Below, one piece after another: positions 11,124 to 21,216 of a DNA stretch of 27,673 nucleotides. The notes under the pieces are model-generated. The model saw only the letters and a program-made list of their open reading frames with translations, had not been told where the DNA came from and made no database searches. The DNA comes from Pigoraptor chileana (lineage: Eukaryota > Opisthokonta > Filasterea): positions 1 through 27,673 of the forward strand of contig CALSCR010001290.1 of the NCBI GenBank assembly GCA_943704495.1, in the 5' to 3' direction. The position numbers and the translations under genes are program-made. Numbering within the stretch: the stretch's first letter is position 1; every line of letters starts with the position of its first letter.

Positions 11124-11493
11124 GCCAATCTGTCGTCTCGATCTCACCCTTCACTCGTTTAAAATAATCCATGCCATTGCGTCGCTGCGTCGCCGAGCAG
11201 ACAATACACACAGATCGCAAAATAAGCGCTGTCAATATACAGGGCACTCGTCCGCAAAACTGTGTTCAGAATTGTGTATTGTCGTGATACGAGCGGACAG
11301 CCCATGTATATCAGCCATCGAATACGGCGCACACAACCAAAGACGATCCCTATGTACAAGCACCCACACCCAAACACACAGTCGCCATCCAATCCACCCA
11401 CTCCCCACACGGGCAACCACCAACACTTATGCCGCATGCTCTCTGCCTCCACGCACGAGCAAGACCCTCCTTCCCCATATAAACACAATCACA
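11124..11493. other. Spacer between convergent CFAP43 and RING gene 3' ends
   Basis: 370 bp holding the 3' UTRs of both genes. It is CA-rich on the plus strand (for example 11340-11460). I see no gene, and no clear AATAAA for either strand. Confidence 0.7.
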
Positions 11494-13279
11494 TCATGTA
11501 ACGTAGTGCACAAATCTTTGCCCTATATCCGAGCGGCACATTGGGCATCGCGACAGTCGCTCAGAGCAGCCCTCGCACGCCACGTGATGTCCGCACTCAA
11601 ACACAACATTCCGAGGTTCATCCAGACACACGACGCACGATGAGGCGGCGCAGGCGTCGTGGAGCGCGCACTCGAGATTCTTCTCACGGTCACGGAAGCG
11701 CTTTCGCTCGGCGTCCAATTGGCTTCTCAGTGCGTCAATCTGCAAAATAAGCACGCATGTGACGTGGAAAAACGTTGAGCAAATTGACACTGAAATGTCA
11801 CAGTCCATGCGAATGAGTGGATAACATTTTAGAACACATCACGATCACAAATAACACAACAAAACAGGCACACTTCCACGCCACGCAACCAATATCCGAA
11901 CGCTGGACGAAATGTTGGGCCTGTGCGCCATGCGTCACACGGACGTCACATGAAGCAAAAAAACAAAAGAGAAACCAAGGAGAGAAGAAAAAGGAAAGAG
12001 CGGTATTGTTAAGAACAGGGATTAGGAGCCTTGCAACAAACCTCGGACTGAAGTGTGCGGATTGTGTCACTTGCAGCAACAGCGCCCGCACGCAGAGACG
12101 ACTCGGACGCCTTGAGCGATGCCACGCGGTCACTGAGAACGCGACGCTCAACGCGAACGGCATTGAGCTCATCGGCGACACACAACGGCGCCATAAGGAC
12201 GCTTGCGACTGACGTGCGGCTCACAATTGCATTGCGATCCGACAAAATGCCGTCCTCGTGCTGAATGGTCGTGTGTGTGTCGCGGGTGGCCTCGCTTTCC
12301 CTCGCGTAAATCCCATTGGAGCGGGCAAAAGCTGCCGTGTTTGTTGCAAAGAGCACAATTGAGAGAGGGAACGAATATTGGGGTAAGTATAAAAATAAAA
12401 ACTGGAGATCGGATGGCATGCAGTGCTGGTTAAGACGAGCACAGCATTTGTTGCGAGTAAAATACAGGCACGACGATAATGTAAGGGCATAAGGTAACGA
12501 CCAAAGTATGCATGGGCCAACGCAGCGCGAATGCAGTCATGCACAACACGGCATGTGCGGGGGGACACATCCGTCCTTGCAGGGACAAGGGTGCAACGTG
12601 AACCCACAAAGGCAGGCGGCGAGCCCAACGGCGGCAGCCCCGGAGACAAGGCGTCCACCAAATGCGCGCGCAACAACGCGGCTGAAGGTCATCGGCTTCA
12701 GAATCGACCTGGTCAAGAGCGAGTGCCCCGATGGTTCGATAAGCGTTGCGAGAGTGCGGCGGCCGCTGGCAGCAACGAGCTGGAAGGGCGTGGGGGCAAT
12801 GTGCGGGGCGCGGAAGGAAAAGGATCCGATGGATGGACTGGTGGATGCCCACCCAAGCTGCTGGATGGGTGGCGAAGGATGCGACAGGTATGCTGCAATG
12901 TATGGTTGATTTGTATGAGAGTTGTGCATTAAGGTACATATCTATTGTTTGGACCGGTTCTCTATGTGCCCACGTCGTATTGCGCCATGAATGCGCGCGT
13001 GTGTGTCTGTGTGTGTGTGTGTGTGTGTTTGCGTGTGTTTGTGTGTGTGTCTAAGGATAGTTTAAACACAATACCCCGCGCAGTCTGAGTGTGTATGTGT
13101 GGGCTATCTCACAAAGAGACCAAAGGAACCGAATGAAAAGCGGGCCTCTCAAATATGCAATTGCGTCAATGCGATCACACGCGCAGACACCAAATCGGAA
13201 TAATCCACACCAACAGCCACGAACCTTGCGCCGACGGCAGTCTAAGCCGGAATCGCGACAAGAACGAGCGGGCAGCCAT
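11494..13279 (-). CDS. RING-finger protein with presequence-like N-terminus and one membrane segment (probable E3 ubiquitin ligase)
   Basis: Four exons on the minus strand: 13279-13225, 12892-12608, 12331-12042, 11739-11494, phases consistent, 291 aa. The N-terminus (MAARSFLSRFRLRLPSAQ) is rich in Arg/Ser/Leu with no acidic residues, like a mitochondrial presequence. Residues about 97-115 (GGRLVSGAAAVGLAACLSF) look membrane-spanning. Residues 150-235 are a charged helix, probably coiled coil. The C-terminal C3HC4 RING uses C245, C248, C259, H261, C265, C268, C275 and C278, closest in style to the MUL1/IAP class (CVVCLDEPRNVVFECGH). The last two exons are secure. The first two were chosen by phase, presequence and hydrophobicity, so the start is less sure. 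Neighbour MIC60, also mitochondrial, diverges from the same spacer. Confidence 0.6.
12990..13052. repeat. (TG)n tract in intron 1 of the RING gene
   Basis: Imperfect TG repeat (tgtgtgtctgtgtgtgtgtg-like) within the minus-strand intron 13224-12893. Confidence 0.85.
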
Positions 13280-13975
13280 GGCAATGCGATGCCGTAGGGT
13301 GGCCGCCCTGAAAATAGAAAACTGGAAGAGTAGACAGAGAATATGCCTGCACAGACCGGGCACGGGAAGAATCTGATCAGGACACACTCGCCTAGTAATC
13401 TAATCACAAATTGCACAGTGTAGGACAATACCTTCAATCGACACAAATGAGTCAATACTATCAGCTGAAACAAGACTCAGAGCGAGCTGTCGACGAGCAG
13501 TCAATCAGCCTCAAACCAAACGTGATTTGTTTGTCGTCCATGTACATGAACAAACAGTAGGGGAATCAGAGTCAGCATTCACCTCCGTGTGTCCACTGTC
13601 TGAGTGTCCAAATTCTGAGCCGCGTCAGCGGAAATGCATTGCGTCAACGGGCCCACCAATTTCGCGATCATATGTACATGCCTCCGGGGGTGCTTGCCCA
13701 TTATCACCACCCCGGATGCTGTCTCAGCTGATCTCAAAAAAAAAAGACAATGTGACAGTTCGCGCACTCTTTGGGACTTTTCCCTTTCGATGATGTGTCG
13801 ATGATGCACTTGTAATCTCCGTGTCTTTCCATTATAAAGTAGCCGAGCGCCTGTTTTCTTTGCTTGTGACATTAGAGGTCATTTCTCCTCGCCTTCTTAT
13901 TGCTCGGTGTCGACAGCAGGGATTGGTTGCGTGATCTGTTGGTCGGCCATTGCACACTCTCCACAGGCAACAATC
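13280..13975. promoter_or_regulatory. Divergent promoter region between the RING gene and MIC60
   Basis: 696 bp with no supported gene. It contains a TATAAAG at 13833-13839, about 137 bp before the MIC60 ATG, a near-direct repeat around 13790-13806 (two CGATGATG copies) and an A11 run at 13737-13747. Whether the TATAAAG is a true TATA box cannot be told from sequence alone. Confidence 0.45.
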
Positions 13976-16920
13976 ATGCTGCGGGCGGCGCCCCGAGTGA
14001 GGCAGCTCCTGAGCGCCAGGAGCCAGCGGGTGGTCTCTGTCGGCGGAAGGGTGTGTACCTGAAAATGATTGTCTGTTTGTCACTCTTCGCGAGGAGTCTG
14101 CGGGCTGTGCATGCTCTGGAAGTGTGCGCTGTCTAATCCACTCGAACCAATGTGTGTGATTGCCCTGTTTCAATCCCGCTTTGCAGCGTTGCTTTGCTGA
14201 TATCAAGGGACCAAAATCAACTGGTGTCCCCAGTGCAAAGCCGCAGTCGTCTTCAAAAGATGCGCCTAAATCAGTCGCTGATGTGTTGAAGGGAGGTAAA
14301 GTGCAAGGGGCAACAGAGATTAAGCGTCAGCCAACAACGGCTGCAGCAGCGGCATCGACAAATGCAGCGACGAACACGGGCGTGAAAAGCACTGGCTCAT
14401 CCGCCACATCTAGTGCACCGCAGCAACAGGGAACATCCTCTGCGGCACCTGCGGCCAGCGAGACGAAGCCCGCGGACGTCACCGCGCCTACTGCAACTGC
14501 CACTCCGACTCCTTCCCCTTCCTCTGTGGTAGATGCAAAGGATGACCGTCCTCTTCGGTAAGAATATAGCCGCATTTTGTTTATAGTGCCACTTGTTTGT
14601 CTCTATTTCAAGCCAAAGCGCCTCATATATGACCAGTTGTGTTTCGTGGCTGAGAATGTGTTTCTCCTTCACCACCCCAACGTTCATTTTTCCCCAAACA
14701 CGTTGCCTGCAACAAACCGTTACTGTGCATACCCCAGTGTAACATACCGCCACGAGCAAGAAAGGGAGCAGTCCTCTGGATCAGGCGCGCCGACGGCCAT
14801 CATTGGCGGTGCCGTTGCGGTTGCTGTCGCTGGCGGATACCTTTACTACAAACTGCGCGACGAGGACTTCAATGCCTGGTTTGCAAAGAATGTCCCCCTC
14901 GTTGGCAAGAGTGTCGCCGGGGCCGTCTCAGTCCCCAAGAAGGAGCGAAAGGCTCCCGTGACACCCGGCGCTGCCGTGGCAACCCGCGATTCCCTTGCTG
15001 TGCGCACACCGCCATCCACACCCACAACTACGCCCGCAGCTGCAACTGCTACTGCAACTGCGGCCTCTGTGACAGCGACCCAACCAAAGTCTGATTCGGC
15101 CGATGACGAGACCTTCGCTGGGACTCATTTGCAGCCGGTCGATGTTGATCTTACCGAGAGCGCTGAAGAGTCCACTTGGACTGCTCCATCTGTGGTTGCA
15201 GCCTTGTCTGAGGCAGTGGAGGCCACGGTTGCTGCCGGTGCGCTTGACGGCCCCGGATGGCATGCGGAGTCGGGGGAGGGCGCGTCTGATGTTGCCGTTG
15301 ATGTGAGTGCGGCCATTCCCCCCCCCTTTGCACTGTGAAGCACCGGATTGTTACACCGGATTGTTACATTGACCGACCCATCCGCTTGTCCTTGACCCTG
15401 ACCTACACATGCTTGGTTGTTTGCTGTTGATATTGGCGTTATTCTTGGTGTTGTTGGATTTGGATTTGTTGGATTGTTGTTGTTTTGGGCGGTTTCTGCT
15501 CATGTAGACCGCTTTCCTCCCATACTTACCATTGCATCTTCACGAAAATGCTTTATTTCACCAGGAGTCGTCGGTCGAGATTTCGACTGCGCTGGACGGC
15601 CCCGAAATTGTGGCTGAGCTGGAGAAGCTGCAAGGCAAGACCGGCGTAAGCGCTACCGATGCCGCCAATGGCGACGACATATACTTTCGCCCCGAAGAAA
15701 CATCGTCCCCCGCCGAAACTGTGTCTGCGGCCGTGGGCGTGCTCGTCAACGGAGCTGAGCACATTGTGGATGACGCTGTCGCAAAGCTGGACGACGTTTC
15801 CCTGCCGATCGATGCCGAACTCTCGTCGACGGTCGCCAAGGCTGTCGTTGCGGGTGACGCTGAGGCACTCGTAGGAAGTGCGCTGTCGGCAACGTTCCCC
15901 GATTCGATTGCAGATGCGCACGAAAGAATTGCGCTTTTGGAGTACGCACTTGACGAGTGGCGGCATCGCGACGAAGAGCGCCTCGCCCGCGTGGCACTGC
16001 AGCAGCAGGAGGAAGACGCCTCCCGCTTCAAGGCAGTGCTGGAGCAACAACGATCGGCCGTCCGCGTCGCGTTTGAGAAGGAGCTCGACGTACTGCGAGA
16101 CGAGTTTGCAGAGGCAATTGTGCGCGATCGTGCGGTGGCAGAGTCGCGATATGGCGTCGAAATGCAGAAGGTGCTGCGACGACAGGCAGCGCTGCAGGAC
16201 TCGCACATGCGGGAACGACTGACCTCTCAAGAAAAGGATTTGACGGCAAAACTGAACGCAGAGCTTCAGGAGCGACTGGCGGAGGAGCGTGCCGTGCGCA
16301 TGCAGCAGTTGGAGACGTTGTTTGGGCGGCTCAAGGCACTCGAGCTCGTGCTCTCGCAGGAGGTCAATGAAGGCCTCATCCGGGGCCGTGCACACCAGCT
16401 GTGGCTTGCCGCACGTGCGCTGTCTTATGCTGCGCGGGTCGGCGATCCCGCCCGGATGAAGGCGGCGGTGCGTGCCCTCAATGCAGCGGGGCAGGACGAC
16501 GAGGCCGTTGTGGTCGCACTCGCCAATTTCCCTAAGGAAGCATTTGACCGCGTGATTCCTTCAGAGGATGATCTCCGCCGCCGCTTTGCGGATGTCAAGC
16601 GTCACGCACACCGCGCATCGCTGATGCCTGAGGAAGGCGGGATGGTCTCCCATGCGCTGTCTGCACTGCTGTCTGCACTGTTGTTCACCCCGTCGGGACC
16701 TGTCGACGGCGACGACACGGACGCCATTCTCTCTCGCGCCGATGACTCGCTTGCCCGCGGAGACCTTGAAACTGCGGCGCGTCACGTGAATCAGCTGCGG
16801 GGATGGCCCAGGAAGATTGCGACCGATTGGCTGAAGGACGCACGTGCGCGTTTGGAACTTGCTCAGGCTGTGAGCATGGTTGACGCCGAAGTCACACTCA
16901 AGGCGACCGCTATGTCGTAA
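13976..16920 (+). CDS. MIC60: MICOS complex subunit MIC60 (mitofilin)
   Basis: Four exons: 13976-14050, 14187-14557, 14738-15302, 15565-16920; phases agree, 788 aa (human about 758). Exon 1 is a textbook presequence (MLRAAPRVRQLLSARSQR). Residues 40-148 are Ala/Ser/Thr/Pro low complexity. The membrane segment is at about 167-188 (IIGGAVAVAVAGGYLYYKL), followed by RDEDFNAWFAKNVPLVGKS facing the intermembrane space. A second low-complexity stretch precedes a long coiled coil (about 456-600). The C-terminal mitofilin signature runs from about 608 (RGRAHQLWLAARALSYAAR) to the end. MIC60 builds and bends cristae junctions with MIC10/MIC19 and contacts the outer-membrane SAM complex. The layout (presequence, one membrane pass, coiled coil, signature) is that of the family. 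Confidence 0.88.
15342..15367. repeat. 13-bp tandem duplication in MIC60 intron 3
   Basis: Two head-to-tail copies of ACCGGATTGTTAC about 40 nt after the donor at 15303. Probably a replication-slippage scar. Confidence 0.8.
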
Positions 16921-17550
16921 GAAGGCTCCTTTTCCTCGCATGGTGCGCGCACGTGTGATGGTATATGTTTGCAATTTTCGTAGGCTTTCCCACTTGATAT
17001 ACCTTGGCATAATTTGGTGTGTGTATGTGTGCTTGTTTTGATTTCGCTTTGCGCTCGCCTCGCCCGCTGGTAGTGCGTGTGCTGCGCCCTTGAAATTTGA
17101 AATGCTTTTCGCGTTTGTTCGTGTAATTTTTTCATTCGACTGTTTTGGGTGCGTTATTCGTTGCACAAATGTGTGGGCATTGGCTAACGTTTCTTTTGTC
17201 TTTGAATAAGATTCGATGTTAACTGCCTGATTTGAATTACCGCGGCCGCAGAGTCTGGAGGATTTGAGTGGAGGCCATTAGGTTGGACACAAAACAACAT
17301 ATTCCTTTTCACAACAACTTTAAAACACGCACACAAAAGAGAGTGAGCATTACGAGAGAGATCCTTTTGGCAATCAAAACTCCCGAGTGAAAAAAAAACC
17401 AATCGACTCGAATCAATAGCGAGCGAGAAGAAGACACAAAAACGCACAATTATAAAGGTACTCAATAGAGCACAACCCACAAAACCCGAAAACAAAAGCC
17501 CGCAGGGATCGCAGAGGGAGAAGGACGCGCGGGGTCACGTGAACCACGCT
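16921..17550. other. Spacer between convergent MIC60 and copper ATPase 3' ends
   Basis: 630 bp, AT-richer than the flanking coding DNA, with A-runs around 17385-17400. I see no gene or RNA gene in it. It must hold both 3' UTRs; no AATAAA is obvious. Confidence 0.6.
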
Positions 17551-20500
17551 TCAACAAACGGTCTCGTCGACAACCAGCTCGCCGATTGGGCCGCCCACAG
17601 CCGACGGCCGTGGTTGCGCGACACCACTCTGGACAGACGCAGACGGCGCCCCGGATGCGTCGTCCTCGTCGATGCGAATGACTGGTTTGGTGTAAAAGTT
17701 GAGCTGGAGAGACGACGCAATGACCGAAACGGACGAAAAGGCCATGGCAATACCCGCAACCCACGGGGGCATCAGTGCACGCCACCAGTAGTAGAATGCG
17801 CCGGCGGCAATCGGAATGGCAAGCAGGTTGTAACCAAACGCCCACGCAAAGTTGAGGATGATGCGGTTGAAGGTCTTGCGGGAAATATCAATGGCAGTGA
17901 TGACGTCCCTCAGGTCGCTTCGCATGAGCACTATATCGGCCGCCTCAATTGCAATTTCGGTGCCTGCGGCGATAGCAATGCCAACATCTGCGGCGGCAAG
18001 GGCGGGCGAGTCGTTGATGCCGTCACCGACCATTGCGACAACGCGCCCGCTGTCCTGTAGCTCGCGCACGCGAAGGGCCTTGTCGCCTGGCAACACCTCT
18101 GCAAACACATCGACGATCCCTGCCTGCGCTGCAATGGCGTGGGCGGTGCGCGCATTGTCTCCAGTCACCATCCACACAGTCACACCTCGGTTGCGCAGCT
18201 CGCGGACAACTGCACGCGACTCGGGCTTAAGGGTGTCGGACACCGCCACCACGCCCACGACGCTACCTCCAACCGCAGTCAGCATGGCCGTTTTCCCCGT
18301 GAGCTCCAGTTCTTTCATCGCCTCTTCGAGGTGCGCATCGACGTCGCATCCATTCTCCACCATCCACGCGCGGTTGCCAACAAACACGGCGCGCCCATCA
18401 ATCGTGCACTTGAGTCCGCGCCCAGGGACAGCCTCAAACGACGAAGCCTCTGCAAATGACGCCGGCGATCCATCTGCGGCACTGCATTCCTGCACGGCCG
18501 CATTGTAGATGGCCTTCCCGAGTGGATGCTCACTGTTCTGCTCTGCGGCGCCCACAATCGCCATAAACTCAATACGCGACAAGGTAGACTCCTTGGCCAT
18601 AATAACGTCGGTGACAACCGGCTTTCCGTGTGTCAGCGTGCCAGTCTTGTCGAATATGATGGCGTTGACGCTGTGTGCAGTCTGGAGAGGCTCTCCGCCC
18701 TTGATCAGGACGCCGTTGCGTGCCCCAATGCCCGTCCCGACCATCACGGCTGTTGGCGTCGCCAAGCCCAATGCACACGGACACGCAACGACAAGAACAG
18801 AGATGAACACCAAAAACGCAAAGAGAAACCTCCCCGTTGCCTTTGGAAGGAAAGAATCCGACACGACAGTGTAGTTCAGCGCAATCCACAAGAGGAACAC
18901 GGCAAGTGAAATTGCAATGACCGTGGGAACAAACACGCGGGATATCTTGTCTGCAAGGGCCTGAATCGGCGCCTTTGAGCTTTGTGCGTCCTCGACAAGC
19001 TTTGCAATCTGCGAGAGGACTGTATCCGCCCCCACACGATCTGCGCGCACGTGCAGCACACCCTCCCTGTTGACGGTGCCGCCAGTGACGTCCGCGCCCG
19101 CCATTTTGTGCACGGGAAGAGACTCGCCAGTGATCATGCTCTCGTCAACATGCGACTGTCCGTACACCACAACGCCGTCGGCAGGTACCTTTGCACCGGG
19201 CAAAACTTTCAGGAGATCGCCACGCTGCACTAGTTTGGAGAGAATTTCCTTCTCAGAGAGGACTTTGCCAGTTGCGTCGTCCACCGAGAGGAGAATGGCG
19301 GTTCCGGGTTGCAGATCCATCAGCTTGCGAATGGCGGCGGATGTCTTGCGCTTGGCAAGCAGCTCAAGCACCTTGCCGAGAAGGATGAACGTGATCAGCA
19401 GGGCACTGATTTCGAATGCCTCCATCGCTTCGTAGTGCGGGTTCGCCATGGCGAGTGCAATCGTGACGATCGAGTAAAAGTACGCCGCCGATGTGCCGCC
19501 CGCAACAAGAACGTCCATGTTGGCGACGCCGTGGCGGAGGGACTTGAAGGCGCCAATGTAGAACCTCGCCCCAACACCAAACTGAATCGGCGTTGTGAGA
19601 ATGAAGAGAGTGAACGACATTACAGTGAGACCGCTTGTGATCTCAGTCTTGAACACGTGCTCCACCGACGGAATGTACGGAAAGACCATCGAGATGAAGA
19701 AGATGGGAATCACCAGAGCGAGGCTGATGAAGAACAGTCGGCGCTGCGACGCAATTTCAGCATCCTGGCGGGACGTATCACCCACGGACATCTCCCCAGA
19801 GTCAAGCTCAGCGCCGTACCCGAGATCCTCCACAATGCAGATAATGTCACGCGGACCCACAACCGACGGGTCATAGCGGACCGCACACTTGCCGGCAATG
19901 AGATTAACAGACGCAGACACAATTCCCATTGTTGCAGAGAGCTTCGCCTCCACGGCAGACACGCACGATGCACAGGTCATGCCTTCGATAATGAGGGTGG
20001 TGTCAGAAAGTGCGGCGGGCGGAAGATTAAGAACCTCCGCATCAAAGCCAAGGTCATAGATGAACGTCTTAATCTCTTTAGGGGAGACGATAGATGCGTC
20101 GTGGTCCACGGTGCAGCGTTCGGTGAGGAGCGACACCGAGACAGACAAGACACCCTTCTGCTGCTTCAGCTGGCGCTCAATTGTGGCCACGCAAGATGCG
20201 CAGGTCATGCCAACGACGCTGAGCGTCGTCCTCATCACACCCTCCACCACCGCCATCGCCGCCATCTTCTCAGAGACCACCTCATTATCAACGGCTTCGC
20301 GGGGTGCGCAGCAGCCGCCGCTCTCCTTTTTCTTCTCGGCGACGTCATCGTCGGGTATGTCCATGAACATTTCATGTTCCACAGACGTGCGAGTGGCTGG
20401 GTCGATGAGAGACGCCTTGCAGCCAGTGGACATAATCTTGGCGACAATCTTTTCGTCGAGATCCGCGTTTGACTTTCCACTGACGTAAACGTGCAACTCG

Positions 20501-20781
20501 CCATCCACAGCAGCGGCACGCACGTGGCGCACTTCGGAAAATTCCAGCAGCGCATCCTTCACGGCTTTTGGGACAATGCCTTGACGCATCCCCTCGATTC
20601 GGACGAACACGACCGAACGCGACCCTACCATGAAGAGCTTGATTGCGTCGTTGCACTTGCAGTTTCCGCACGAGCAGGCACATGGGCGTAGGCCGTGTGC
20701 GTCGCCGCCATTTCCGACGACGGGGTCGACAACGGTGCACGCACACCACCGCCGCTCATTGCAGTGGCAGCTGATGACCAT
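17551..20781 (-). CDS. Copper-transporting P1B-type ATPase (ATP7/CCC2 type), intronless
   Basis: One uninterrupted 1076-aa frame starting with ATG. It moves Cu(I) across a membrane using ATP; eukaryotic members load cuproenzymes in the Golgi or export copper. The N-terminus is unusual: CxC pairs at residues 5-7, 13-15 and 34-43 (CACSCGNCKC), then a degenerate HMA domain (about 56-127, GMRQGI where GMTCxxC is expected), then CC at 157-158. Two intact HMA domains follow, with GMTCASC at 191-197 and 267-273. The core has TGES (551), CPC (667-669), DKTGT (D711, phosphorylated), SEHPLG (750), TGDN (873) and GDGINDSPAL (919). The Cu(I)-class residues YN (984-985) and MxxSS (1013-1017) are present. 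Eight membrane helices fit the family. It is the only multi-kilobase gene here with no intron. Confidence 0.9.
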   Translation of the reverse strand: MVISCHCNERRWCACTVVDPVVGNGGDAHGLRPCACSCGNCKCNDAIKLFMVGSRSVVFVRIEGMRQGIVPKAVKDALLEFSEVRHVRAAAVDGELHVYVSGKSNADLDEKIVAKIMSTGCKASLIDPATRTSVEHEMFMDIPDDDVAEKKKESGGCCAPREAVDNEVVSEKMAAMAVVEGVMRTTLSVVGMTCASCVATIERQLKQQKGVLSVSVSLLTERCTVDHDASIVSPKEIKTFIYDLGFDAEVLNLPPAALSDTTLIIEGMTCASCVSAVEAKLSATMGIVSASVNLIAGKCAVRYDPSVVGPRDIICIVEDLGYGAELDSGEMSVGDTSRQDAEIASQRRLFFISLALVIPIFFISMVFPYIPSVEHVFKTEITSGLTVMSFTLFILTTPIQFGVGARFYIGAFKSLRHGVANMDVLVAGGTSAAYFYSIVTIALAMANPHYEAMEAFEISALLITFILLGKVLELLAKRKTSAAIRKLMDLQPGTAILLSVDDATGKVLSEKEILSKLVQRGDLLKVLPGAKVPADGVVVYGQSHVDESMITGESLPVHKMAGADVTGGTVNREGVLHVRADRVGADTVLSQIAKLVEDAQSSKAPIQALADKISRVFVPTVIAISLAVFLLWIALNYTVVSDSFLPKATGRFLFAFLVFISVLVVACPCALGLATPTAVMVGTGIGARNGVLIKGGEPLQTAHSVNAIIFDKTGTLTHGKPVVTDVIMAKESTLSRIEFMAIVGAAEQNSEHPLGKAIYNAAVQECSAADGSPASFAEASSFEAVPGRGLKCTIDGRAVFVGNRAWMVENGCDVDAHLEEAMKELELTGKTAMLTAVGGSVVGVVAVSDTLKPESRAVVRELRNRGVTVWMVTGDNARTAHAIAAQAGIVDVFAEVLPGDKALRVRELQDSGRVVAMVGDGINDSPALAAADVGIAIAAGTEIAIEAADIVLMRSDLRDVITAIDISRKTFNRIILNFAWAFGYNLLAIPIAAGAFYYWWRALMPPWVAGIAMAFSSVSVIASSLQLNFYTKPVIRIDEDDASGAPSASVQSGVAQPRPSAVGGPIGELVVDETVC

Positions 20782-21216
20782 TTTCGCAACAAAACAATGT
20801 TATTTTTACGTTTCTTAAAAAATAAAAGGATGATAAAAAGTTGATGCAAAAGAGAAAAATGAAACACAACTCGAATGCAAAACGACGTTCTTATATTACT
20901 GCACGCAGATGGAAGCGACATCCTCGGCAGTGAGTGTGTGTAATCATATACCCGTGTGATCGGCAACCAATCAGGGAGCAGACCAAAAAAAGTGCTAATT
21001 ACAGCATTTCATCAGTATCGATTACTATGAACATGTCACAGAAAGCCTGAAGAGACGAAATGACAGAAAAAGCCGACCGGACAATTCGAGTGCCGTTGTC
21101 GTTGCCGAGTGCGCGGAAACACTGGCATTCGAATGATGAACCTGAAGGGCCCACACGAGCAGTGGCTATCCGCCCGGTTGTACGGGACGGCATGGATCAA
21201 TACTACGGGGGATTCG
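20782..21216. promoter_or_regulatory. Spacer upstream of the copper ATPase and downstream of XPA
   Basis: 435 bp between tandem minus-strand genes, AT-rich with A/T runs next to the ATPase start (about 20790-20840). It should hold the ATPase promoter and the XPA 3' UTR. No defined motif was recognised. Confidence 0.45.

Noticed and set aside
15553-16395. 280-aa open frame on the minus strand
   Set aside because: Antisense to the MIC60 coiled coil; no domain and no splice logic.
19309-20472. 387-aa open frame on the plus strand
   Set aside because: Antisense shadow of the copper ATPase, His/Arg-rich composition, no recognisable domain.
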